A stretch of 64,000 nt of DNA, taken from contig OZ176054.1 in the NCBI GenBank assembly GCA_964247055.1, positions 10,850,001 to 10,914,000 on the forward strand, read 5' to 3'. This document shows positions 11,690 through 21,642 of this stretch, in pieces (the stretch's first letter is position 1; each line of letters starts with the position of its first letter). The DNA comes from Paragordius varius (taxonomy: Eukaryota > Nematomorpha). The notes below the pieces were generated by a model. The model was not told where the DNA came from. It did not search any database and worked only from the letters and a program-made list of their open reading frames with translations. The translations under genes and the position numbers were made by a program.

Positions 11690-12330
11690 GCTGAGTTCAT
11701 TTAATGGAAATAGCCAAGAATCAAATCAGACATTTAGGCGCAATGGTCAATTATCTCATTTGTGTCGTACAATTAACGTATAGAAAATTGCAAAGGACTT
11801 GTAAAATCTTGCTTCAACGTCATGAAACGTAATGATTCCTGCATCGAATTGGGATATGGGTGATACGAAGTGGCTTTATTATGTAAATCCAAAGATATCT
11901 TGGATTACGATTCCAAGCCTGTCCATCCACACCAAAGATAATCGCTAAGATAGACAACCATGCTCTGAGTCTGATGGAACCTGAGAGGTATTGATATACC
12001 TTCGAAACCCGTTAACACCGTTTATACACAATGCTATTGCCAATAAAGGACAGGAATGGACCAGAAGACATTTAAAGTGATGTTGCCACATGGCAGAGCT
12101 GCGTCTCACACAGCAAAACCATCCAACACCCTGATGGAAAATCATCCGCTCAACTTTCCTAACATGGTGCCATCTGATGAATGTCTTTTCCAATCAATAG
12201 TGTAACCTTCTCACAGAAAAGCACCCTAATAATTTTGAGGACGTTGAAAATTGGCCTTGTCCCAAAGGAAAAGCATTCATATATTAATTGAGATGAACGA
12301 AGTATATAAAAGTCGAGTATTTTGAATAAA
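11690..12330 (+). mobile_element. Decayed mariner transposase (Tc1/mariner superfamily)
   Basis: Plus-strand pieces of a mariner transposase in order: GDTKWLYYVNPK at about 11859 (first catalytic Asp present), a CPSTPK stretch near 11917, PHGRAASHTAKPSNTLMENH at about 12089 (the QHDNARPHTAK block, with the second catalytic Asp replaced), VPSDECLFQSI at about 12172 (third Asp region, PSDYHLF) and NFEDVENW at about 12232. Several frame changes and stops make it inactive. Terminal repeats could not be recognised. DNA transposon fossil; the family is clear, the exact ends are not. Confidence 0.8.
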
Positions 12331-12391
12331 ATAAATAATTGATTAACTTTAAAAATTATACCACATACCGAAAAATATTTATTTAACATCG

Positions 12392-12419
12392 TATATATAT
12401 ATATATATATATATATATA
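12392..12419. repeat. (TA)n microsatellite
   Basis: Uninterrupted TA dinucleotide run of about 28 bp. Confidence 0.95.
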
Positions 12420-12765
12420 ATCTAATGACATTTCTTGGTTCAATAACGGATTTGATGCTTGTTATTTGCCTATGTACAAACCATCTAAAATACAGAATAT
12501 ATAATATATAACAATATTTTATTATTAAAAAATAGAGTTATGACAGGTCTCTGCGCAATGGCGCAGAATTTGCTTCCTCTAATAAAATATCAGTAAAATT
12601 GGAATATTTCAAATAAAAAGGCGTCTAAAGCCCCTAATATACGATGAGAACTTTTCTTCTCGATGCCCCCTTTTCCATAGGCACTTGACTACCTAAGAGG
12701 GCTAAAACTTTTCAAAATTCTTTAATTTATAAAACTATTTCAGTTTTAGGAATTATTAAAATGTT

Positions 12766-12945
12766 TTATCTTTTCTTACAGCCATCAGGATCTGCATCCC
12801 AATCAGTCGTTGTGGGTCCGGGCCGGGGTGTAGAGGTGACAAGTCCATTAGTTTGCATTGACTGTGCTGAAGTTATTGGGTGACTTTGACAAAGACACAA
12901 AGGTATTATTGTAAACAGCCTCATTATCCATATATATAGTTTCAT
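12766..12945 (-). CDS. Candidate 59-aa secreted peptide
   Basis: An uninterrupted minus-strand ORF from ATG at 12945 to TAA at 12766. It begins MKLYIWIMRLFTIIPLCLCQ, a short basic start and a hydrophobic core like a signal peptide. The remainder is polar: TSTPRPGPTTTDWDADPDGC, then KKR at the C-terminus. The coding strand is far richer in G+C than its surroundings (CCCCGGCCCGGACCC), which argues against a chance ORF in such A+T-rich DNA. A TATATAA on the same strand at 13037-13031 lies about 90 bp upstream. The product is not recognised. It could be a small secreted or peptide-precursor protein, or one exon of a longer gene. Confidence 0.45.
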   Translation of the reverse strand: MKLYIWIMRLFTIIPLCLCQSHPITSAQSMQTNGLVTSTPRPGPTTTDWDADPDGCKKR

Positions 12946-14349
12946 TTTAAATGTAATATAAGGTAAAAAAATTATGCTGAAATATTTTTAAGTCAAAAAT
13001 TTGAAATGAATACTAAAATATTTTTTTCTCTTATATAAATTTTGTTGCCATTCGATATAAATGGACAATATATCATGATAATTTTATTATTCAATTATTT
13101 TGTTTTTGAATTCGCTAAATTACAGTAATTATAGGCTTTTTTGCATAAATTTACATAATTTATACGGGATGAAATATTTAACAGACGCCTTAAAAAATAA
13201 AATTCGTTCATGACACTTCAATTAATATGTCCTTCTCTTATGTTTTTTTATAAAAAACTCTATAACATAATAATAACAAAAACATTGTGTGCTAGACAAC
13301 TTTGTGGTCTTTTTAAAATGGTCGGTCATATGTAATTTACACGTATCTTTGTCGTTATTGTAAGCTTAAAATATTACCCGTAACCAGGTAAAAATAAGGT
13401 CAGGTGTTTTTTATTAGTCGTTAATTTGGTTCCTTTATGCCATAAAAATACGCCATCCTATAACGATTATTTAGTGTTAAGGTATTTTTTTCGAATAATT
13501 CATGAGACGATGGTATCAAAGATGATTCCAAATATTTGTCCTCTAAAGGCAAAGAATTTTACCCAGCACTTTTTCGATATAGGTCTATTGGTAGGGGTCT
13601 ATCGATTTAAACTGCGCCATATAGATTTGAAGTGGTTTGGCTAATTTTCAAAGAACTTAAAAAACCATACGAGTTCAGTTAAACACTTTTCTGGGGAATC
13701 TGTATAATATCATTCTTTCCTTTAAGAAGGAATAACAAATGATTTATTTTAATATCCCGTCCCAGCTGTGTGAACACAATTTTAAAATCAACCTTTAAAC
13801 CATGATTTCATAAAACGAAAATCTTAAAATAACTTCAATACTATTTAATTGTTAACTTTAATAAGGAACAGTTTAAATATGGTCAATATCGAGTAATTTT
13901 TTATAAGAACCGAAAATAGAGTGCAAAAAGGTGGTTTTGCAAAATATTATCTTATTAGCTTTAGGATCCATATGTACATTAGGGAATTAAACCAGAAGTG
14001 TTCAACACAAATGGCTTCGCGGATTGTATTTCAAAAACTAGGCTGTCCACATTTGAAATATATATGGGCATTACGAAATTTTTTGGAAGCCTATGTCAAA
14101 GTTGCTTTATTGAATATTTAAGTTTAAATATCAAATATTATACGAGTTGTGGTTTGTCACGCTTCACTGTGATATGGTCAAAATTAAATGTTTTTAGGCC
14201 TATATGGCTTAAATCACTTTATTATCTATTAAATATCCTTTGCTATCCTTGTTCGTTTTTTATTCCTCCAATTATTTTATGGTGACATTTTAAACATCCT
14301 TGTTATAATTGAATTTAAATAAATTTTAAAGCATTCGGACATAAATATT
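12946..14349. other. Gene-free stretch
   Basis: Apart from the TATATAA at 13031-13037 nothing is recognisable. Two short open frames (13426-13644 and 13998-14285, plus) have no motif, no compositional shift and no neighbouring splice or promoter signals, and were not called. Confidence 0.5.
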
Positions 14350-15252
14350 GCCGCACTTTTCTAACACAGTGTGCAAAATTGGGGGTAATTTTTAGGATAT
14401 AATACGTAGCTTAATATGACCGTTGAAACATATACATCTCAAAAATATAAGGATAAAAATCGCTAATGTAGAAAAATTTTCCACTTTTTTTATATATGGT
14501 TATATTCGGAAAAAATCAATTTATTTGCATAATGTTGATCAAAAATTCTAAAACTTATATAAATATTGAATAAATATTATTTGCAATTTTTGGCCCAATA
14601 TGAATGGACAGATTTAAAGTAAACCTCAATTTAGTTAATACAACTAAATTTAGCCCTTTATATTTGTAACATAAAAAAACTTAATGAAAATCAATATAAT
14701 ATGCGCCAAAATTTAAGTGTAATTTTATTTCTTAATATTAATACTTATAGATAATAAAAATTACATTTTTACAAAGTTATAAATTTTTTGAAATTTTTTA
14801 TTTTACTAAAATAAAATTAAAATTTTTTAAAATAAATTTTCGTATATCATGTCTAGTGATTATAAATCTAGCCATATAAATTTTTACTTGGATTATTAAA
14901 TTGGGGACACGGATATTGATACTGTTGTTTTACCCTGATACTGATGGTATATATTTTATAATAATTTTAGATTCAAATATTGTGTTATTTACATTATTAA
15001 GATAACATTAAAAACCCAATGAAAATCAGCAAAAATTAGTATTACTCTCGACAAGGGAGTAAATGAACATAGATATTAGATAACAAAAGTAATATAAATT
15101 AAAATATTTTTGGGTAAAACAAACAATTGCAAGTTGTCACGAGAAATATTTTACTACAACTTTGGTAAAATTCATTTAAAATGAACTTAGCAATCAGGAG
15201 AGTCATTTAAAGACAAACTTGCTGATTACAAACAAAAATCCACCAGAAAATT

Positions 15253-16294
15253 ACATTGGACAACAAATTTCTCTGCCATTCGAGTTTTTTGCATTTTCTG
15301 ATATTTAGTATCATTTTAACAGTAAATCTGAAATAAATATTATAACTCCTCATAAGAGTTTTGTATAATTTGGTTTTTTTGATTATGCGCCCTCTTTATC
15401 AAAATTTAACTAAAAAATGTTTTTCTTTTAAAATATAAAGTAATGCCCATTTGTAATATATCATTCGAAAGAGTGATAAAAACTCTATAAAATGCATACT
15501 AATATGTATTACATCGACAGTTAATATTGGACACAGAGAGCGACAAACGCGCGAAGCGGGAGCATTTTTTTAAATAATATATTTTTAAAACTAATGTATG
15601 AAAATACAAACTTTGTCTAGATGGTGATGAATGTCCAAAAAAGATAACACAAGAAAGTTTTTTGATTTTATTGCTTTTATGTCACTTAAAACAGCCATTT
15701 TTAAGTTTTTTGTTTTTTAAAAATTACCATCTTATCAATATTAATTTACTCTACGAGGCTCATAATTTCCAAATTTTAAAGATAAAAACAAATTTTAAGG
15801 TATTTTTGATCTTTTCCCATTAGGTAAAATATTTATGATAATAATAATTTTTTATTAAAAAAGCAAACCAAAAGCTTCAACATTTTTTTAATTAAATACT
15901 AATATAACCCTAATAATTATATTATAATATATGATTTTCAAATTGGTTTGTCTGGAAAGTTTTTGACTTATTAAATGATTAAAAATTTCGACCATTTAAA
16001 CCCAAATAACTTTTACATCTGATTGATTTAAATGACTTACTATCATTTAAAAGATACAGTTTTTTCGCTCTTTTGAATGATATAAAAAATAAGGCTTCAT
16101 ATCTGAAACTTTTAATTTTCAAAATTTCGAGTTCAATGTTAAATCGGGGCCAAAAATTATCGATAAACTCTGATTTAAAAAAAATTCTGGGTGTTCCAAT
16201 ATTCTTTTCAGATATACTAATGTACTTAAATAAAATAAATTTTAAATTTACAAGAATGGCAGTTAAAAAAAGTCAAAATTTGTTGTCTAGTGTT
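15253..16294 (-). mobile_element. A-family element A2
   Basis: The inverted ends are ACATTGGACAACAAATTT at the left and AATTTGTTGTCTAGTGT at the right. The body carries the family box on the minus strand (CCGCTTCGCGCGTTTGTCGC at about 15540-15562). Orientation is opposite to A1 and A3. Noncoding; about 1.04 kb. Confidence 0.8.
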
Positions 16295-16301
16295 ATATAC
16301 C

Positions 16302-16872
16302 CATATTTGATAAATTTATAATAAAACTAATACATATATTTAATTATCTCACTCTAAAATTATTTTGTTTTTGGATAAACGTGTTACAGACGAGGTCGCT
16401 TTTTTGAAACAATGTAAATCAAACTCCACCATAGATTGCTATTTTTATTTTTATGTTGAGTTCTGCCAAAGATCTATTGGTTCCTATTAAATTATCCATT
16501 CTCTTCTTGGGCCATCGCAAACAAACTATACTACTTAGGATGTATAAGATTCAACTCATTGGAAAAGTTCTTGATATTGAGAAAGTCTTTTTTGCCAAAA
16601 TATTAATAACACAAAATACCCGATTAAAATATTCATAAAATAAATATCAACACCTTATAATCGATTCAAATATATGTATTTAAAGAAATGGTACTCAACA
16701 AAAAATTTAAAGAAAAATAGAAATCTATGGTACATTGTTTCAAAAAAGCGACCTAGTCTGTAACACATTCATCTAAAAACAAATAAATAATTTTTGAGAA
16801 AATTAAATATATTATATGTATTAGATTTATTACATTACACAATGAACATAATGTAAATTTATCAAATATGGA
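16302..16872. mobile_element. Small palindromic element I
   Basis: The left arm 16302-16412 (CCATATTTGATAAATTTATA through GAGGTCGCTTTTTTGAAACA) is repeated inverted at 16731-16872 (TGTTTCAAAAAAGCGACCTA through TATAAATTTATC-type sequence). About 320 bp of noncoding sequence between the arms. Directly abuts A2. Confidence 0.65.
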
Positions 16873-17755
16873 TATCAAAAAGTTTGTCACTAAATGATTC
16901 TCACAATAAATTATATTGGATTGATTGGTATATTCATTTTTTATGAAATTCACCAAAGTCGTAGTAAAATATTCCTCGTGACAATTTGCGGTTTTTTGTT
17001 TTACCTAAAAATATTTTAAATTATATTATTTTTGTTATCCAATTTATATGAAGGGATTTCATATACATACTTGTCGAGATTAATACTAATTTTTGCTGAT
17101 TTTTATTGGGGTTTTAATGTTATCTTGATAATCTAAATTACACAATATTTGAATCTAATATTAAAAAATATACCATCAGTATCAGCGTAAAACAACTAAC
17201 TTGACTGTATAAATATCAGTATCCACAATTCAATAATCCGGGTGAAATATTCATATGGCTAGATTTATAATCACTAGACATGATCACACGAAAATTTATA
17301 TCAAAGAATTTTAGTATTTATTTTAGTAAAATAATTTCAAAAATTGTGAAAATGTAACTTTTATTATATATATATATATATATAAGTAATGTTAATATAA
17401 CAAATAAAGTTAAACGTAATTTTGGCGCATATTATATTGATTTTCAACTTGTATTTTTTATGAAAGGGCTAATTTTAGTTGTATTTACTAAATTGAGGTT
17501 TATTTTTAATCTATCCATTCATATAGGGCCGAAAATTGCAAATATTATTTATTCTATATTTATACAAGTTTTATAGTTTTTGATCAAATATTATGCAAAT
17601 AAATTGATTTTTTCCGAATATAACCATATATGGAAAAAGTGGAATTTTTTTTTTCTACATCGACTATTATTTTTAACTTAAGATGTATATGTCACAACGA
17701 TCATATTAAGCTAGGTGTGGGATCTTGAGAAAATTTGTTGAACACTGTGTAATAT

Positions 17756-18816
17756 GCGGCTTGAATACACTCGGGTCATATAAGAATAAAAGAAATTCTA
17801 TCATAAATTTGATTGGAGACATTTTCCGAAAAATCGAGCAAACATTATGCACACTTCTATATAAATGTATATAAAGGTTTGCAAAATAGGACATTTCGAA
17901 TAAATTATATCTCCACATATGGAGATACTTTTTTAGGTTTTTACATTTTTTAATATAGAAGTTTTTATTGTTGGACTGATGTTGCATGGAGATTTCTCGC
18001 TTAAAATGGGAATGTCATCCTTATGATGGTGTATTATACAAGAAATGAATGTCGAATTCAATATGATTGGTGCTACACGTTTTATTCCAAAAAATTGCCT
18101 ATTCTGGAAGCGCTTACACCTGGTGCGGTTCCACCCGAGTGCAAATATAAAAAAATGCCCTGCTCAACCCTTAGACAAATAAGTCATCTATGAATTCAAA
18201 TGTTCTCTTCCGATAATCGGTTTATATTTTAACATAAAAACCGTAATTTTACGGGGTGGACGGCTTCACACAGGGGCTAATTCATAAAAGCGGTTACAGC
18301 GCGTGTAAATAAAAAATTCTATTAAATTTAAATGAGCCTCTTTTACTAGAGATTACTCCAAATCAGTCAACTCCTATAATGATTTTAAATATGTTTTTAT
18401 CTTTGCATCTTGCAGTAATGCTTTAAACAGGGAAATACAACACTTATAGAAAAGTCATAATGTGCTAATAAATTACCCAATTCGTAATTAATTTTAAAAA
18501 GTAATTACCAATTGTGAGTAAATTTGTTTATAGGTATTATAATTTGGACACTAAGTTTGAATTATAATAAGTTCATAGACATTTTCACGCTTGTTAAAAC
18601 AATATTCGACCTGGATTTAGTAAATAAGCCAAAATGACTAAATCAGTCACTGCATGCTCCTTACGTTTAAAAAAAATAATACTTTCTACTAACTGCTCAA
18701 AAAAGTAACAGCCTTTTTAAAATGAGATGATCAAAAAACCAGGTCAGTATCTTGTTCAACACGATAGTATTAAAACATGGTTCTACATAGGTGAAAGCAT
18801 TATAACATCGTGCCTA
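17756..18816. pseudogene. Gene-free stretch with an unidentified coding-like patch at 17990-18200
   Basis: At 17990-18200 the plus strand has raised G+C and reads WECHPYDGVLYKK in one frame, then NECRIQYDWCYTFYSKKL and ILEALTPGAVPPECKYKKMP in another. The two frames do not join without a shift. This looks like a broken gene or transposon fragment with several Cys; the C-YDGVLYKK--C-IQYDWC spacing faintly recalls FLYWCH-type fingers of transposases, but that is a guess. Elsewhere in the stretch nothing was seen. Confidence 0.25.
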
Positions 18817-19948
18817 TAACACTAGACAACAAATTTTAACTTTTTTTAACTGCCATTCTTGTAAATTTAAAATTTATTTCATTAAAGTATATAATTAGTA
18901 TATCTGAAAAGAAAATTGGTCTGGCATGGAAGAATTTTTTTATATTAGAGTTTATCGATAATTTTTGGCCCCGATTTAACATTAAACTCGAAATTTCGAA
19001 AATTAAAAGTTTTAGATATTAAGCCAAGTATTTTATATCATTCGAAAGAGCGCAAAAAACTGCATCTTTTAAATGGTAGTAAGTCATTTAAATCAATCGG
19101 ATGTAAAAGTTATTTGGATTTGAATGGTCGAAATTTTCAATCCTTAAATAAGTCATGAATTTTCACAGACAAACTAATTTGAAAATCATATAAATTATTT
19201 TAATATAATTATTAGGGCTATATTAGTATTTAATTTAAAAAAAATGTTTGAAAAAGCTTTTGGCTTGCTTTTTTAATAAAAATTATTATTATCATAAATA
19301 TTTTACCTAGTGGATACTAAAATGCATAGTTATAACTGTAAATTTATTACATAATGGCTATAAAAGATCAAAAATACCTTAAACTTTGTTTTTATCTTTA
19401 AAATTTCGAAATTATCAGCATTATAAAGAAAATAAATTAATATTGATGAGATGGTAGTTTTTAAAAAACAAAAAACTTAAAAATGGCTGTTTTGAGTGAC
19501 ATAAAAGCAATAAAAAAATGTTTTAATCAAAAAAACTTTCTTGTGTTATCTTTTTTGGACATTCATCACCATCAAAACAAAGTTTGAGCTATTTTCATCC
19601 ATTAGTTTTAAAAATATAATAATTAAAAAAAAATGATCTCGCTTCGCGCGTTTGTCGCTCTTTGTGTCCAATATTAACTGTTGATGTAATACATATTAGT
19701 ATGCATTTTATAGAGTTTTTATTACTCTTTCGAATGATATATTATGAATGGGCATTACTTGTATATTTTTAAAGAAAAATATTTTTTAGTAAAATTTTGA
19801 TAAAGAGGGCGCATAATCAAAAAATCAAATTATACAAAATTCTTCCAATGAGTTATAATTTTTCTTTCAGATTTTCTGTTACAATGATACTAAATATCAG
19901 AAAATTCAAAAAACTCGAATGGCAGAAAAATTTGTTGTCCAGTGTAAT
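18817..19948 (+). mobile_element. A-family element A3, the most complete copy
   Basis: The left end is ACACTAGACAACAAATTTTA, the right end AAATTTGTTGTCCAGTGT. About 1.13 kb, uninterrupted, so it serves as the reference for the family. It carries CTCGCTTCGCGCGTTTGTCG at 19634 in an otherwise A+T-rich body. No open frame: a nonautonomous element whose transposase source is unknown. Confidence 0.85.
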
Positions 19949-21121
19949 GCATTGGGTTTGGTTGTGAGTTTTATTTTTACAATGATCGTTTGCAGGTAAG
20001 TTTTTAGAGAATATTAAATATTATGTATAAGAGATGTATACGCAAACGAATAACTTTTCAAACTTTCAAATACCTATAGAAACTTAAAGAACAGACATTA
20101 ATACCAGTTAGTATATTTTTGGGGATTGGTCCCGAACACTTCTTTAAATAAGGACACATTATATTGCCGAAACTCATATCTTAACAGAACAAGCATTTAT
20201 CGCTGAATCATTCAAAATCTGAATATAAAATTTATCCCTTAATAGAAGGATGGCCTTAACCCATTTTAATAAAAACAATAATTAGTATTATCTAATATTA
20301 TTGAAAGGGTAATTAATTCAGCATATAACATTCTTGAAGTTACGGCTTTTCCTATTATTTTCCCTCACACACTATATAGGGCATCACAGTTTAATATCAT
20401 ACATATATTGTTTCAACAAATACTTTTAAAAAAAGAATCTTGAAATTTTATCATTAAATTATTTTAAAAATCCGCAAGTCCTTCCTTTTTGACAACTAAC
20501 TGAAATTTTTTTATTTGTTAGATCATTAAATTTTAAGTAAGCACGATGATATTTACAAATTAAAAGATTTTAAAAAAACACTGACTCTCAAATAAGATTT
20601 TAAAAATTGAGTTTTATCTATACAAAAATACTAAAATAAATTTGACACAATAGACATGATGCGGAATGTGTTACCATTGACTCACATATATGAAATGCCA
20701 ATATTAAAACAAATTAGCTTGCGATTAATTAAAGTAAATTATTTTAATTATTTAGTGTACCAGAATCTAAAAGTTTCAAAGGGTATACAAACCAACATTA
20801 AATTCGATATGACAAAAATTAAGAGATATTACACAATCAATGATTAATTAAGGTATAAATATATATTGACCAAAATTACAAATGGTTTTTTTGGAAATAT
20901 TAAAGTAAATGCGTCATAAATTACCATATATTTATCAGGAATTACCAAATTGCTTATATTTTTGATATTTATATAAAGAATTTTTATATGTAAACGCCTG
21001 AAACAATAAGAAAATAAATGATGTTTAACCATACTGTTTAATAAGGGAGAAAATATGTCAAAACAATTTGTAAAAAAATAATTTACGTCAAACATATCCA
21101 AGTTACGTGTCTTAGACAGGG
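19949..21121. other. Gene-free stretch
   Basis: Nothing supported. Short A+T-rich frames at 20656-20847 (plus) and 20844-21137 (minus) have no motif. Confidence 0.5.
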
Positions 21122-21128
21122 TATATAA
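21122..21128 (+). promoter_or_regulatory. TATA box of the 91-aa protein gene
   Basis: TATATAA within GTATATAAATACG, 109 bp upstream of the ATG. The identical 13-mer recurs at 22030. Confidence 0.5.
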
Positions 21129-21230
21129 ATACGCCAAATTTCGACACCTAAAACAATTTTTTTACTCTAAATATTCAACATAATAAATTCAGAAATTTAT
21201 TAATTCATCAATTTTCTTCATCATTGGAAT

Positions 21231-21506
21231 ATGGCAACATCCAAAGCAAATGCTTTTACTCGATTATTTCACATTCAATTAGGATTTATGCTTGTGATAA
21301 GCTGTGTAGCTTTCATCCTGTATTCTGGTCATGAATGCTTACCTGTTAACCAAAATTCTGGCATGACATTCAAACCACAAAACCTTACTAATGCATCGTT
21401 TGAAATCCCCGAAGAATTCAAAAAGCTCTTAGGACAATTTTCAAATAATACAAAAACTCTTGTTGTAGTTTTTGTAGATGATAATGACACTTTTTCACAC
21501 CTCTAA
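21231..21506 (+). CDS. Small membrane-anchored or secreted protein, 91 aa, unknown family
   Basis: A single-exon ORF from ATG at 21231 to TAA at 21506. After a short Thr/Ser/Arg-containing start it has one hydrophobic segment at residues 13-32 (LFHIQLGFMLVISCVAFILY), either a signal anchor or a signal peptide. The rest is a polar domain of about 57 residues with a possible N-glycosylation site (NLTNAS), an acidic stretch and VVVFVDDNDTF near the end. Codon composition is clearly richer in G+C than the flanks. A TATA box lies 109 bp upstream and an AATAAA-type signal about 70 bp downstream, as expected for a short intronless transcript. I do not recognise the family. It could be a first exon, but the stop codon and nearby poly(A) signal favour a complete gene. 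Confidence 0.55.
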   Translation: MATSKANAFTRLFHIQLGFMLVISCVAFILYSGHECLPVNQNSGMTFKPQNLTNASFEIPEEFKKLLGQFSNNTKTLVVVFVDDNDTFSHL

Positions 21507-21605
21507 ATGGGTGCAGCTCCTAACATTGATTACTATCATAAATGATCTAGAACTGAATACACAACTATTTTTAATAAATATAAATATTATTCTATATTTA
21601 TACAA

Positions 21606-21642
<37 letters not shown>

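Larger units (their letters stand above)
14350..17755. mobile_element. 3.4-kb palindromic element J with nested insertions
   Basis: Two diverged inverted arms: left about 14350-15240, right about 16960-17755. Matching landmarks are AATCAATTTATTTGCATAAT against ATTATGCAAATAAATTGATT, the ATATGCGCCAAAATT / AATTTTGGCGCATAT blocks, TCTAGCCATAT against ATATGGCTAGA, and the GAAAATCAGCAAAAATTAGT / ACTAATTTTTGCTGATTTTT pair. The centre holds A2 and the smaller palindrome I. No coding sequence was found in arms or centre. Diverged arms suggest an old insertion. Confidence 0.7.

Noticed and set aside
12782-12882. Plus-strand exon-like segment after a good TTCTTACAG acceptor
   Set aside because: The minus strand has a complete ATG-to-stop frame with a signal-like leader and TATA box over the same G+C-rich bases, a simpler explanation. 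The plus reading has no upstream exon.
13426-14285. Two open frames of 72 and 95 codons
   Set aside because: No recognisable motif, A+T-driven amino acid content, no promoter or splice context.
16073-16638. Frames of 82 and 61 codons
   Set aside because: Lie within noncoding elements A2 and I; the first lies in family sequence that is not open in the other copies.
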